Below, in pieces: positions 16,198-26,001 of a DNA stretch of 64,000 nucleotides. The number at the start of each line of letters is the position of its first letter. Positions within the stretch are counted from its first letter, which is position 1. Source of the stretch: Saprospiraceae bacterium (GTDB taxonomy: Bacteria > Bacteroidota > Bacteroidia > Chitinophagales > Saprospiraceae); the NCBI GenBank assembly GCA_016722285.1, contig JADKGI010000016.1, forward strand, positions 121,548 through 185,547, in the 5' to 3' direction. The position numbers and the translations under genes are program-made. Under the pieces are notes generated by a model. That model did no database searches and was not told the DNA's origin. It saw only the letters and a program-made list of their open reading frames with translations.

Positions 16198-17610
16198 CTA
16201 TCTGACTCTTAGTTTTACTGTCTCTCCGATCCAACAACCACAACTTAGGGACTGGCCTTCTGTGTAACCTCTCATAAAGGCTTCTGATTTATCCGGTACA
16301 GAGCTGTAAAAGTGAGCCAGTTTATCATTTGCTTCGCTGGTAAGACTACCATCGATTGACTTAGCCTGGTTGTACTTGTCCATAGCTGCAAGGATACACA
16401 ATCTTTGGTTAAAAGAATCTCCGCAAGATCTGGCTGTTTTTGCATACATATCGCCGATAAGCATATAAGGCCTTCCCCATCCCGACTTATATTTGGTCGC
16501 AGAATAGGCTGTATTTCTTGCCTGACTATATAGATTTAATTTTCTGAATTCTATTGAAGCTATGGCGAACATCATCGTTGCTTTGTTATCATCATCCGTT
16601 GCGTCAGCTATAGCTTCTTTATATTTTGTAATAGCTTCCTGGTATCTACCTGCATCATAAGCTACACGTGCACCAGCTGCAGGATTGTTAGCTTCAAACT
16701 CGGCTTGTAGTCTTGCATTTTCTTCAGTGGCATACTTTTTCCATTCCAAATCCAGTTTTTTAATATCAGGATCATCACTGGTACATCCTTGAGATTTCAA
16801 TGTGGCCAACACCCTTTTTAACACCTGAGGGTCATCGCTGTTTTCTTCATACTCAGGTATAAGTTTTTCTTTAAAATAATCGCAGTCAAATATTTCATTT
16901 TCTATTTGTGCAAAAGTACCATCCATGTTGGCAGCTGCCTGTTGATATCCTTCAGAAAGTGCCTCATTATTAGCAATATTATATTCAGCTATTTCATGCA
17001 GTCTTTTGTAAATAGCTACCGCTTTTTCTTTCTTCATTCGCCCTTCTTTAAACTCCCAAACGGTGATTCTGGCATAGGGGTCAAAAATGATATATTCCGT
17101 TTTATCTCCTGCATATTCAATAGAATTGTCCATCGCTTTTATCACATCTGCATAAGGGGCATTAATTAAATAAAACATATCAGATGCTTTCCTTCCATAC
17201 AGGTATCCAACTCTCCATTTAGCTTCTTCGTCCGTATTGTTTCGGGTGGTGATAGCCTTGGCTTTATAACACTCAATTGCCTGATCATAGAGCTCCATAA
17301 TCTTATTGTAATACTCAGTTTTGGTCTTCTCGTCAGTAGCAGACTTCAGTAAATGCTTATATAAGATGATACCGTCTGTATAGTGATAATCCCTTTTGCC
17401 GTCAGCAGCAGGAGCCAGTTTGTAAGCAATTTTCCAGTTTTCAAAAGCGGTCTTATAATCATCTACTTTTAGTGACTGTCTGTATATGGAATGTGCATTT
17501 TCGGCATCTGTTTGTATTGGTTTGCCAACCCAGTTTTCACATTGGGCACCCATAGTAGTTACGCTTAATGTAATGAGAGCAATTACCAAAGAAAATAATC
17601 GATTGTTCAT
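16198..17610 (-). CDS. TPR-repeat exported protein, paralogue of 14645-16081
   Basis: A 470-residue periplasmic or surface protein with a Sec signal peptide (about residues 1-22, ending TTMGAQC; the Cys at 24 could be lipidated but the lipobox is poor). TPR-like helices: DYKTAFENWKIAYKLAPAADGKRDYH (about 51-76), YQEAITKYKEAIADATDDDNKATMM (about 321-345) and YKSGWGRPYMLIGDMYAKTA (about 372-391). The C-terminal SLSCGCWIGETVKLRVR is mirrored in the next gene. Length, repeat order and termini all correspond to the neighbour. No catalytic motif is visible. Function unknown. Confidence 0.75.
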   Translation of the reverse strand: MNNRLFSLVIALITLSVTTMGAQCENWVGKPIQTDAENAHSIYRQSLKVDDYKTAFENWKIAYKLAPAADGKRDYHYTDGIILYKHLLKSATDEKTKTEYYNKIMELYDQAIECYKAKAITTRNNTDEEAKWRVGYLYGRKASDMFYLINAPYADVIKAMDNSIEYAGDKTEYIIFDPYARITVWEFKEGRMKKEKAVAIYKRLHEIAEYNIANNEALSEGYQQAAANMDGTFAQIENEIFDCDYFKEKLIPEYEENSDDPQVLKRVLATLKSQGCTSDDPDIKKLDLEWKKYATEENARLQAEFEANNPAAGARVAYDAGRYQEAITKYKEAIADATDDDNKATMMFAIASIEFRKLNLYSQARNTAYSATKYKSGWGRPYMLIGDMYAKTARSCGDSFNQRLCILAAMDKYNQAKSIDGSLTSEANDKLAHFYSSVPDKSEAFMRGYTEGQSLSCGCWIGETVKLRVR

Positions 17611-17649
17611 AATGTGGAGGTGTTTTTAGTTAATTGTTTTTTATTAATG

Positions 17650-18993
17650 TTAATTGTATTTTCGCTTTAAAAACCATTCATCATCGTTAAAAGTTACACC
17701 AAGAGAAATTTTAACAAATTTTTCAGATATAGGTGTATTCTGCCCCCTTATACCAAAATTGAATCCCAGATTAACATGAGATATCTTTCTTTGATAAACA
17801 AATGGCATACCAAATCCAAATGTGAGACCGTATGCATTTAGCTGATTGCCTCCCACCACTCTCGGGTCAGTATTATAATATAAGCCATACCGATAATACA
17901 CCCGGTCAAAAAAGTTATCAAATGATTTATAGTTTGGCCTGAAATGGCCACCTACACTCAATTTCTGGCTGTTTTTTAGTGATCCCTTAGTATCCCCAGA
18001 AGCTTCATTATAATACGCTGACCATAGTGTCGTAGTATAATTTACTCCAAATGAGAATTTTTCTCCTGAAAAAAATGTAGCCCCTATACCCAGCTCTGCC
18101 GGTAACTTGCCTTTTCCAGGTATAGAATCCTTAATTTGCAGAGTATCTGTATTGAATATATTGCCTGGCAACTGCTGTAGTAATACATGATTTATAGTAT
18201 AATCCGTAGAGAAAGAAGTAGCTGAATTTGCATGAATCCCTAGGGAAATTCGCTTTACAGGTGTTGTTCTGTTTTTTGCGACAGCACTTTTATTTATGAC
18301 ATCGGTAAATATAAAGCCAGCATTCCATATAAATCCTTTCATCCTAAAATCATTTCCATATAAATCCGCATATGCAAATTCAGTTGCATCAAACTGAAGT
18401 TTATTTTCATATTTCAATTTTCCGAGGAGATAACCCAAATTGACTCCAAAGGAGACATTCTTAAACCTTATTGCGTTTCCCCAAAGTACTTTATACGTAC
18501 CGCCTGTACCCTGATAATTTCTTGAAAATTGTTCGCCATTTGACAAAGAATCAATATAGCCTATATCATAATTTACGCTTGAGTGTTGCATTAGGGTAAA
18601 TGCCATTCCTAATTTGTACTTTGTTCTTACATTGTCATAAATTTCATTTATGGGATTTTTTAGAGGAAATGCAAGAGAGAAATATTCCAGATTACCACCC
18701 CATATCTGATTAGATGCTTTACTGTCCTTAATAGTTGTATGCTTTGCGAAAACACCAACATCAAAGGCTGTAGAATTCAAAAAAGCGTAACTGGCCGGAT
18801 TAACAATATTAATATGGTATCCATCATAATAGGAAGCTCCAAGTCCTCCCATTTGTCTCAGATGGTTAAAATTATTATCAGCAAGATCTCCTATCCCGTA
18901 CCTTGAGTATGGACTGTTGTCATTCTTTTGAGTGTAAACAAAGTTTACACAGCTCAAAATAGCCACCAGAAACAAACTAATTCTTATCAACAT
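17650..18993 (-). CDS. outer-membrane beta-barrel protein (FadL/OmpP1-like)
   Basis: Signal peptide about residues 1-21 (LFLVAILSCVNFVYTQ), then the segment NDNSPYSRYGIGDL (about 24-37), which I know as the mature start of a Bacteroidota outer-membrane family often found beside coaX. The following MGGLGASYYDGYHINIVNPASYAFL resembles FadL-type N-termini (plug and Asn-Pro-Ala region). The rest is alternating strands rich in Tyr, Asn and Gly, ending in the barrel strand KISLGVTFNDDEWFLKRKYN. It overlaps the coaX stop by 17 bp, so it is co-transcribed with coaX and purH. Specific cargo unknown; a lipid or hydrophobic compound channel is inferred from the FadL likeness. Confidence 0.75.
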   Translation of the reverse strand: MLIRISLFLVAILSCVNFVYTQKNDNSPYSRYGIGDLADNNFNHLRQMGGLGASYYDGYHINIVNPASYAFLNSTAFDVGVFAKHTTIKDSKASNQIWGGNLEYFSLAFPLKNPINEIYDNVRTKYKLGMAFTLMQHSSVNYDIGYIDSLSNGEQFSRNYQGTGGTYKVLWGNAIRFKNVSFGVNLGYLLGKLKYENKLQFDATEFAYADLYGNDFRMKGFIWNAGFIFTDVINKSAVAKNRTTPVKRISLGIHANSATSFSTDYTINHVLLQQLPGNIFNTDTLQIKDSIPGKGKLPAELGIGATFFSGEKFSFGVNYTTTLWSAYYNEASGDTKGSLKNSQKLSVGGHFRPNYKSFDNFFDRVYYRYGLYYNTDPRVVGGNQLNAYGLTFGFGMPFVYQRKISHVNLGFNFGIRGQNTPISEKFVKISLGVTFNDDEWFLKRKYN

Positions 18994-19708
18994 TATACTT
19001 TAATATTTCGTTTAACCCTTCCAGCACAAGATACGGGGCGACAAATATCTTATTTTTTGAGTAATTTTCAAACATATCAGCATCTCCACCCGTTAAAATA
19101 ACGTTAATGGCCCCAAATTTCTCTTTTGTTTCCTGTATAAATCCATCAATTTCTCTAAAGGTCCCTTTTATGGCACCATTCTGCATTGCCTCATTAGTGT
19201 CAGCTCCAAAATGTGTTTTCGGAATACCTACTTCCACAATTGGAAGTCTGGCTGTAAATTTATGCATGGCTCTGAGTCTCATTTTTATTCCGGGACTAAT
19301 GTTGCCCCCTATAAATTCACCGGTACTATTCACAAAATTCATAGTAATACAGGTGCCCATATCAATGAATAATATCGATTGATTCTGAAATCTTTTTTTT
19401 GCACCAACTGCCGCTGCTATCCTGTCTTTTCCAAGCATCTCAGGAGATGAATATCCATTGATAATAGGGATTGGTGTTTTATGATTCAGGTGTATAAAAA
19501 TTTTATTGGATTGCAGGTATTCTACCACGGCCTTATCTACATCAGACGTGTTGCATAAAATAGCACAGGTTATTGGATATGAATCCACTGCTTTTTTTAA
19601 CATATTTAATGCAAATCGGCGTGGAGTTGCCTTAAATGTTATTTGTTGATCTCCGTCATAAACAGCAATTTTGATTCGTGTATTTCCGATATCTGCGATC
19701 AGGTTCAT
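18977..19708 (-). CDS. coaX: type III pantothenate kinase
   Basis: Phosphorylates pantothenate, the first step of coenzyme A synthesis; ASKHA fold, cytoplasmic. Phosphate-binding motif LIADIGNTRIKIAVYDG (about residues 3-19), the substrate region GKDRIAAAVGA (about 93-103) with its catalytic Asp, the second phosphate motif FIDMGTCITMNFV (about 114-126) and GGNISPGIKMRLRAMH (about 133-148) are all intact. The C-terminal adenosine motif is LTGGDADMF (about 211-219). Length 243 is standard. It begins 1 bp after purH and ends inside the following outer-membrane gene. Confidence 0.95.
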   Translation of the reverse strand: MNLIADIGNTRIKIAVYDGDQQITFKATPRRFALNMLKKAVDSYPITCAILCNTSDVDKAVVEYLQSNKIFIHLNHKTPIPIINGYSSPEMLGKDRIAAAVGAKKRFQNQSILFIDMGTCITMNFVNSTGEFIGGNISPGIKMRLRAMHKFTARLPIVEVGIPKTHFGADTNEAMQNGAIKGTFREIDGFIQETKEKFGAINVILTGGDADMFENYSKNKIFVAPYLVLEGLNEILKYNVDKN

Positions 19709-19709
19709 A

Positions 19710-21236
19710 TCAATGTCTGAAATGCCTTATGCCGGTAAATGCCATAGCTATATTATGTTTGTCACAAAAATCAATGCTTAATTGATCTTTTATAGATCCT
19801 CCTGGCTGAACGACAGCTGTTATTCCTTCATTCCACACAAGCTCCACACAATCAGGAAATGGGAAAAAAGCATCTGAAGCCATTACCGCCCCTTTCAGAT
19901 CAAATCCAAAGTGAAGCGCTTTGGAAATGGCTTGTTTGCAGGCATCTACCCGAGAAGTTTGACCACAACCCATACCGAGTAGTTGATTATTTTTTGCAAG
20001 GACTATTGTATTGGATTTAAGATGTTTTGCACATTTCAATGCGAAAATTAGATCATTCCATTCGTCTGAAGTCGGAGACAGTCTGGTTTTTAAATCCATG
20101 GATTTCTTGGTTTCCCCGGAATGATCTCCGTCCTGGACAATAACTCCATTTAATAAATTTTTGAATGTTTTAACCTGAAATGGATAATCTTTAAGTTTAA
20201 GTAAGATTCTTTTAGGTTTTGACATCAAAAATATTGCGGCAGCATCTGTAAAATCCGGAGCAATAAGTACTTCATAAAATATCTTATCAATTTCAGTTGC
20301 TGCATCAATATCAATGGCGACATTAGAAATCAAAATTCCTCCAAAAGCAGAAACCGGATCAGCCGCCAATGCAGCAAGCCAGGCTTCATGTACCGTCCCT
20401 CTTGTAGCAACTCCACAAGCGTTTGTATGTTTTAAAATAGCAAATGTAGGTCCATCATTTTTGAATTCACTCATGAGTGAAATGGCAGCATCCACATCTA
20501 CAAGATTATTGAATGACAATTCCTTACCACTCATTTTATCAAAAACATCTCCCATATTACCAAAGAAAACACCTTTTTGATGGGGATTTTCACCGTATCT
20601 TAAAGCTTCCTTTTGTAAAATACTAAGACTAAAGACCTCATCTCTCTGTTGTTCAGAGCTAAGATAGTTAAATATAGCATTGTCATAATGCGAAGAAATT
20701 TTAAATGCTTCAGCCGAGAGATATTTGCGTTGTACAATATCTGTATGCCCATCATGATCTTTCAGAATGCTCAACAGATCAGGATATTGAGATTTTGATG
20801 GTATGACTACTACATCCCTGAAATTTTTCGCTGCTGCTCTGATAAGCGATATGCCACCTATGTCTATCTTTTCAATAATGTCAGCTTCATCAGCAGAATC
20901 AGCCACAGTTTCTTCAAAGGGGTATAAATCAACAATTACCAGATCGATTTGAGGAATTTCATATTCATCCAATTGAGCAATGTGTTCTACCTCTCGCTTA
21001 GCAAGGATGCCCCCGAATATTTTGGGGTGGAGTGTTTTTACTCTGCCTCCGAGTATAGATGGATATCCGGTCAGGTCCTCTACTCTATGTACCATGACAC
21101 CCAGAGATTCTATAAAAGACTGAGTGCCCCCGGTTGTGTAAATATCAATATTCAGCTCACTCAATTTAGAAATAATCTCATCCAGCCCGTCCTTATAGTA
21201 AACGGAAATTAAAGCAGATTTAATTTGTTTTTTCAC
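19710..21236 (-). CDS. purH: bifunctional AICAR transformylase / IMP cyclohydrolase
   Basis: Last two steps of purine synthesis: formylation of AICAR and closure to IMP. The IMP cyclohydrolase domain (about residues 1-190) begins KSALISVYYKDGLDEI and has TTGGTQSFIESLGV and ILGGRVKTLHPKIFGGIL, the substrate loop. The transformylase domain has LRYGENPHQKGVFF (about 210-223), the catalytic KHTNACGVA (about 265-273) and the end SDAFFPFPD then AVVQPGGSIKDQ. At 508 residues it is complete. The start is GTG (21234-21236) with an AGGA just upstream. First gene of a purH-coaX-OMP transcription unit. Confidence 0.95.
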   Translation of the reverse strand: MKKQIKSALISVYYKDGLDEIISKLSELNIDIYTTGGTQSFIESLGVMVHRVEDLTGYPSILGGRVKTLHPKIFGGILAKREVEHIAQLDEYEIPQIDLVIVDLYPFEETVADSADEADIIEKIDIGGISLIRAAAKNFRDVVVIPSKSQYPDLLSILKDHDGHTDIVQRKYLSAEAFKISSHYDNAIFNYLSSEQQRDEVFSLSILQKEALRYGENPHQKGVFFGNMGDVFDKMSGKELSFNNLVDVDAAISLMSEFKNDGPTFAILKHTNACGVATRGTVHEAWLAALAADPVSAFGGILISNVAIDIDAATEIDKIFYEVLIAPDFTDAAAIFLMSKPKRILLKLKDYPFQVKTFKNLLNGVIVQDGDHSGETKKSMDLKTRLSPTSDEWNDLIFALKCAKHLKSNTIVLAKNNQLLGMGCGQTSRVDACKQAISKALHFGFDLKGAVMASDAFFPFPDCVELVWNEGITAVVQPGGSIKDQLSIDFCDKHNIAMAFTGIRHFRH

Positions 21237-21300
21237 TCCTGATAAGTTAGTAAAATTAAATAAATTATATTTAATATTAATACGTAATAGCCTAAAACAA

Positions 21301-21332
21301 AAATGGGAAGCTGTACTGACAGCCTCCCATTT
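21301..21332 (-). terminator. intrinsic terminator after gldN
   Basis: Stem AAATGGGAAGCTGT / ACAGCCTCCCATTT with one A-C mismatch and the tetraloop ACTG. On the minus strand it is followed by TTTGTTTT. It begins 16 bp after the gldN stop and closes the gldKLMN operon before purH. Confidence 0.85.
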
Positions 21333-21347
21333 TTTAATATTTAATCA

Positions 21348-22259
21348 TCAATACTCCCAGAGATCATGCTCAAAATTGAGTAATTCATTTTTTATTTTTT
21401 CAGATTGAAGCAGCATATCAATACCGGCACGGTTTTGTGTATCTTCGGGATCTGCAACATAAAAGTCCTTTAATCTGTAATCCAGTACATTAGATTTCTT
21501 ATAAATGTAACTTGAAAATACCCTGGCATCAAACAAATCTGCCCACGACATAGGTGCAATATCATTTTCTTCATTAAATACCCTAAACTTTGACATAGGT
21601 TCTCTGGCTTCAGGAAAATAAATCCAGAATAAAGGATAAGGCGTCAAGCCGTTTTCTTTGTCTTTGTCACTGGCATATAAGGGTGCTATTCCAAGAATCC
21701 TTACATCCATCACTGAACGTTGCTTATCAAAATACCACACTTCCTTAACCCTGAACTGTTCAATTTTTTCCCAGTTGATATCATTTCTCACAATTTTAAT
21801 TACCTCCTCGTAAGTATCCGGATTCAGATCTATGAGGGTATCCACTTTAGACATTTTTTTATCAATATCATCTTTTGTCATAACCATCTTAAAACTTTCA
21901 TCAGAAAAAGCTGTAATAGCTCCGTCCTGAATCAACTGCCTTAACACGCTGAAAAGATTAAGCTCGACACTTCTGAAAGGAAGATTCATCTTTTCGCGCG
22001 TATCAATTACTCGCTGAATTCTTTTCTCCCATGAAATATCGGCTTCTCGGATAGGCTGGAGAGACATAATTTTACTTTCAACGACGATTCTTTTTCTTAC
22101 GATATCATCAACAAAAATATCTTCTGAAGGTGTGGAAGATTCTGTTTTGATCTCTTCACTCACAGGAGCAGGTCTATTTACTGCCTGTCCAAAACTCATT
22201 AAATATGAGCATGAAGCCAGAGCAAAAAATAAAGTCTTTGGATTAAAAAATGTTTTCAT
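21348..22259 (-). CDS. gldN: gliding motility / T9SS protein GldN (PorN)
   Basis: Periplasmic partner of the lipoprotein GldK; together they make the large ring under the outer membrane in the type IX secretion system. Signal peptide about residues 1-25 (FFALASCSYLMSFGQ). A variable linker is followed by the conserved GldN core: ISWEKRIQRVIDTREKMNLPF (about 75-95), then LRQLIQDGAITAF and WYFDKQRSVMDVRILGIAPLY (about 186-206), and LFWIYFPEARE (about 222-232), all family landmarks. Ends in a short acidic tail. Last gene of the four-gene operon, 21 bp after gldM. Confidence 0.95.
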   Translation of the reverse strand: MKTFFNPKTLFFALASCSYLMSFGQAVNRPAPVSEEIKTESSTPSEDIFVDDIVRKRIVVESKIMSLQPIREADISWEKRIQRVIDTREKMNLPFRSVELNLFSVLRQLIQDGAITAFSDESFKMVMTKDDIDKKMSKVDTLIDLNPDTYEEVIKIVRNDINWEKIEQFRVKEVWYFDKQRSVMDVRILGIAPLYASDKDKENGLTPYPLFWIYFPEAREPMSKFRVFNEENDIAPMSWADLFDARVFSSYIYKKSNVLDYRLKDFYVADPEDTQNRAGIDMLLQSEKIKNELLNFEHDLWEY

Positions 22260-22280
22260 GGTAATTTTATTAATTTTAAA

Positions 22281-23831
22281 TTACTGTATATCAAATACGA
22301 GCTGACCAAGATTTCGGTCTGCTACATCACCGGGGCATCTGCATTTAATATCCTGGAATATATATTTATCTCCCGGATTTGCTTTACCTTGCAAAACACC
22401 AGCCTGACCATCAATTCTGGCACCCTTATTAGGTGCAAATTCAGGATCCTGTCTTTTAGCTACACGCACCAAAGTAAAGCCTCCCAGATTACACTTAGCA
22501 TCAAAATCAAAAGCCTCCAGCAACGGAATTAAGGCACTGTAACCTTTGAATGTTCCATTTCCTATTCTGCCTCCATTTTCCCTTCCACCTAATAAAGGTG
22601 TTGGGTCAGGAATTCTTTTTATTCTGAATTCCTTTGAGCCATTCATGCCCGGAGCAGAAACTGAGACTATCGCTTTAGAACCTGGCCCTGATGTTGGTCT
22701 GGCTGTATAGGTTCCGTCGCTGTTTTTACTGATGTCACCACCAGACATAGATACTTTTATCTGTGCCGATGGAACCCCCGCAGCTGATACTTCCACAGGA
22801 TTATCGACTCCTATGTAGAATACGTTCATTTTTGCGGCTGAAATAGTTACAGATCTTTCCCCTACTTCATATTCGAATGTCTGCCTGAATGCTTTTGTTT
22901 CTTTTGTGATTGGATTGAATACATTAGCAACTGCCTCATATTTTCTGACCCCTACTTCATTTGCAGTGGTAGTCCATGTAGCAGCACCAGAAGCATTTAC
23001 TGGTAGGTTAGCACCATTCACAGTAATTTTTACTCCTGTATTGCTGGATTTCCCAGCTGATGCTGATAAAAATACTTCAGTCTCAAACTTCTCTCCTTTG
23101 ATTACGTATGACTTTCTAGGGGAAGATACTACTCTGAACTGATCCAGAACTACCTCCTGAGTAAGACCTACTTTACTTGCGAGATAATTTAATACTGCTG
23201 CTTCAGTACTTTTAATATCATTTGTAAATTTGCTGAAAATAGGCATACATGCACCAAGTGGCATATGTCCAAAAGTAAAGTCAGCCCAATTCTTTTTCTT
23301 ATTTGTAGATTTTTTCCATGTATCCTCATCGATATTTATTGGAATTTTTGCTGCAAAAGCCGCTTTATCCCCTTCATCTATCAAAGTCAGGAATTTATCC
23401 CTTATTTCAATCATTTTGGCTTTCAGCTCCTCGCCTTTTCCATCATTGACCAGCAATCTGGTAGTAATATCGTAATCGCGAAGACTCTTAAGTTGCTGAA
23501 CTCCTTCCACAGTTTCATACCCACCACTTTTATCAACTAAAAATGTTTTGATACCGTTCACATAATCTGAACCATTTTTTGAAATGGCAGAAACCTGATC
23601 TACTCTATCAGCATACACCTGAAACTGTGGGCCTTTCTGTGCACTTTTTTTGATTTCCGCAGGAATATCTCTGTTTGCTGCATCCAAAGCATTGTTTGCT
23701 TTGACTAGACCTTTATCTACCATCTCAAAGGCATTAAAGATTTCTGCAGATACATTCAGAGCAAGCAATGCGGTCAGTACCAGATACATAACATTGATCA
23801 TCAACTGCCGCGGTTCCTTAGGTATTGACAT
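22281..23831 (-). CDS. gldM: gliding motility / T9SS motor protein GldM (PorM)
   Basis: Subunit of the GldL-GldM rotary motor that powers T9SS. One N-terminal transmembrane helix (MINVMYLVLTALLALNVSAE, about residues 11-30) is preceded by Arg 8 in PRQLM, the position of the functionally important Arg in the Flavobacterium protein. The long periplasmic part (about 35-516) is expected to form the dimeric D1-D4 domains that cross the periplasm to the GldK/N ring; several Ig-like stretches such as VRKYEAVANVFNPITKETKAF are visible. Length 516 is normal. The C-terminal domain contains GGRENGGRIGNG and paired Cys residues (KCRCP near 498) not obviously part of the family core. Confidence 0.95.
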   Translation of the reverse strand: MSIPKEPRQLMINVMYLVLTALLALNVSAEIFNAFEMVDKGLVKANNALDAANRDIPAEIKKSAQKGPQFQVYADRVDQVSAISKNGSDYVNGIKTFLVDKSGGYETVEGVQQLKSLRDYDITTRLLVNDGKGEELKAKMIEIRDKFLTLIDEGDKAAFAAKIPINIDEDTWKKSTNKKKNWADFTFGHMPLGACMPIFSKFTNDIKSTEAAVLNYLASKVGLTQEVVLDQFRVVSSPRKSYVIKGEKFETEVFLSASAGKSSNTGVKITVNGANLPVNASGAATWTTTANEVGVRKYEAVANVFNPITKETKAFRQTFEYEVGERSVTISAAKMNVFYIGVDNPVEVSAAGVPSAQIKVSMSGGDISKNSDGTYTARPTSGPGSKAIVSVSAPGMNGSKEFRIKRIPDPTPLLGGRENGGRIGNGTFKGYSALIPLLEAFDFDAKCNLGGFTLVRVAKRQDPEFAPNKGARIDGQAGVLQGKANPGDKYIFQDIKCRCPGDVADRNLGQLVFDIQ

Positions 23832-23874
23832 TTTTCTCTATTTTATTTGTTATAAACTTTTTCCAATGGATTAA

Positions 23875-24462
23875 TTATCCTTTTACATTATATGCTGAAA
23901 GAATATTTCCGTACACTCCATTTAATGATGTCAGGTTTTTACTTAGGCTTGCCATTTGTGCCTGATACTGTTTGGTATCTTCAACACTCGCATTCAGTGA
24001 GGCCATAGCGTCATTCATCCTTGAATAAAAATTATTCATTGCTTTCAGTTGATCTCCTGTTTGGGTGAAATCTACTTCCTGAAGTGCCTTCAATGAGCCA
24101 AGGCTTTTAGACATAGATTGCAACTCAGTGAGCATTCCACCAAGTTTGTTTTCAACTACTTCAGCATTCAGAGCCTTTTGACTGGTGCCGGATGCCGTAG
24201 GTCCATCAGTGATGGAAGCAATATTTGATCTGTACTGATCAAGTCCGGGATATAATTTCTCCCAGTAGTAATCTTTTCCGGGTCCCAGGATACCCAGTAG
24301 GGCAAAAAGAAAAGCTTCTACGATCAGCCCAAGAGTAATCATGGTACCTCCCCATGGAGTGCTGTTTAATTTTCCTAAAGCTCCGATCATCACGACAGAT
24401 GCTCCAAGGCCGATAAGAAGGTTTTTTACATATTTAAATGAAGGTGATTTAAATAAACTCAT
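23875..24462 (-). CDS. gldL: gliding motility / T9SS motor protein GldL (PorL)
   Basis: Inner-membrane ring of the T9SS motor. Two transmembrane helices: LLIGLGASVVMIGALGKL (about residues 15-32) and GGTMITLGLIVEAFLFALLGIL (about 38-59). The second holds Glu 49 (LIVEAFLF), the buried acidic residue proposed to use the proton gradient in the Flavobacterium protein, at the identical position. After the helices comes GPGKDYYWEKLYPGLD, a family signature, and a cytoplasmic coiled-coil-rich tail. At 195 residues it is at the short end. 43 bp before gldM; the longer 86-bp gap to gldK may allow separate control. Confidence 0.95.
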   Translation of the reverse strand: MSLFKSPSFKYVKNLLIGLGASVVMIGALGKLNSTPWGGTMITLGLIVEAFLFALLGILGPGKDYYWEKLYPGLDQYRSNIASITDGPTASGTSQKALNAEVVENKLGGMLTELQSMSKSLGSLKALQEVDFTQTGDQLKAMNNFYSRMNDAMASLNASVEDTKQYQAQMASLSKNLTSLNGVYGNILSAYNVKG

Positions 24463-24548
24463 TGTTCGAAATTTTTATTCTTTTTTTAAAATTAATATTC
24501 ATTGCAGGCAACCTAATAAAATTGCCCTCACTTTAGCCTTAAATAATA

Positions 24549-25784
24549 TTAAAAATCGTTGATCGATCTGCCCAGATAAGTGATAACACATCTGAATCCA
24601 ATGTAAGATTTTGTTGTATCCTGAAACTCCCAACTACGTGTGCCCGTCTGGCAATAGTAAGATATATCTTTCCATGAGCCTCCCCTGATTACCTTTCTTT
24701 TAAATGATTCAGGATCATCATCTTTGGCATCATATCGGTAATCCGGATTCAGGTCATGCTGGTTTCTGTACGCATTTTCATTGTAAGCATCTCTTGTCCA
24801 TTCAGCTACGTTACCTGCCATACAATACAATCCATAGTCATTTGGGAAATAGGCATCCGCCTTTACAGTGTGTAATCCGCCATCCTCAGGATAGTTTCCA
24901 CGACCCGGCTTGAAGTTTGCTAAAAGGCAACCTTTTGCATTTCTTATATAAGGACCACCCCAGGGATACGGAGATATATCGTGTCCTCCTCTGGCTGCAT
25001 ATTCCCATTCAGCTTCGGATGGAAGTCTGAATTCTTCAGTGTTAGGCTCATCGCCTCCTTTGTATTGATTCCACAATTTTGTCCTCCAGCTACAAAATGC
25101 ATTTGCCTGCTTCCAACTAACCCCAACTACGGGATAATCATCAAAAGCAGGGTGGGTAAAGTAGTTTCTCGGCTGTGGTTCATTATATGAATAGGTAAAA
25201 TCTCTGATCCAGCAAAGTTCATCGGGCCATACAGTCACCTCAGCTTTCTGAATTAAAGATTTTCTGGTTGCTTTGCGGTCATTGGCTGCTTTTTGCCAGT
25301 CGATCCATTGATATTTATACTTGAGTGTTTCTTTGTTCAATTCACGCTGTCCATCAAAGGCCATATCGCCCTGATAATACATTTCTCCGAGTGTCTCATC
25401 GTTGTAATCCAGCTCTACGTCCCAATCGATCACCTCATTGTCAAAATCATCTGTCATTTTATCACCCATCAGCTCATGGGCTATGGAGTCACGTACATAA
25501 TATACAAACTGACGGTATTCGTTGTTTGTAATTTCTGTATCATCCATAAAAAATCCGGAAATTGATATATTTTTTTGTCTTTGTGTATAGGTAGAAAAGA
25601 CATCCTGATCACTTTGTCCAATAGTCAGTGTACCTGATTGCACATATACCATTCCAAAAGGATTAAAGCCTCCCCATTTAGGCCTGTCCTGCACGCCTGT
25701 AAGTTGTCCTGATTCCTTTTTTCCACAGGAAGCAAGAAAAATTAGTATAAAAAATACTACAATTAGGTTTGATAAACTTTTCAT
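24549..25784 (-). CDS. gldK: gliding motility / T9SS lipoprotein GldK (PorK)
   Basis: Outer-membrane lipoprotein forming the periplasmic ring with GldN. Lipoprotein signal ending FLASC (lipid Cys near residue 20). The body is a formylglycine-generating-enzyme-like (SUMF1) fold: MVYVQSGTLTIGQSDQD (about 45-61), FFMDDTEITNNEYRQFV (about 78-94), VGVSWKQANAFCSWR (about 224-238), FRLPSEAEWEYAARGG (about 254-269), GLYCMAGNVAEWTRDAY (about 317-333) and VIRGGSWKD (about 364-372), as in all GldK/PorK. It is a structural not catalytic use of the fold. First gene of the operon; a -7 box lies about 50 bp upstream. Confidence 0.95.
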   Translation of the reverse strand: MKSLSNLIVVFFILIFLASCGKKESGQLTGVQDRPKWGGFNPFGMVYVQSGTLTIGQSDQDVFSTYTQRQKNISISGFFMDDTEITNNEYRQFVYYVRDSIAHELMGDKMTDDFDNEVIDWDVELDYNDETLGEMYYQGDMAFDGQRELNKETLKYKYQWIDWQKAANDRKATRKSLIQKAEVTVWPDELCWIRDFTYSYNEPQPRNYFTHPAFDDYPVVGVSWKQANAFCSWRTKLWNQYKGGDEPNTEEFRLPSEAEWEYAARGGHDISPYPWGGPYIRNAKGCLLANFKPGRGNYPEDGGLHTVKADAYFPNDYGLYCMAGNVAEWTRDAYNENAYRNQHDLNPDYRYDAKDDDPESFKRKVIRGGSWKDISYYCQTGTRSWEFQDTTKSYIGFRCVITYLGRSINDF

Positions 25785-25834
25785 TTTCTATTAGCGATTT
25801 TAACTGGAAAAAACGGTTTTCCGAAAAAATGGCG

Positions 25835-25842
25835 TAAAGATA
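25835..25842 (-). promoter_or_regulatory. probable -7 box (TATCTTTA) of the gldKLMN operon
   Basis: Seven of eight bases of TAnnTTTG on the minus strand, 51 bp upstream of the gldK ATG. No strong -33 element; weaker call. Confidence 0.4.
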
Positions 25843-26001
25843 ACTCTCTATTTGGAATCTGCAATAAATAATTTCAAATTTCAAATTATCCCGATAACCA
25901 TATTCTATTTGAATGTGTATAACGATGAAAAACTACGAATATTGTGCCAAATTCAAAATAATAAGAGACATAAAGTTCATTAAATCAGTAAAGGTAAAAT
26001 A

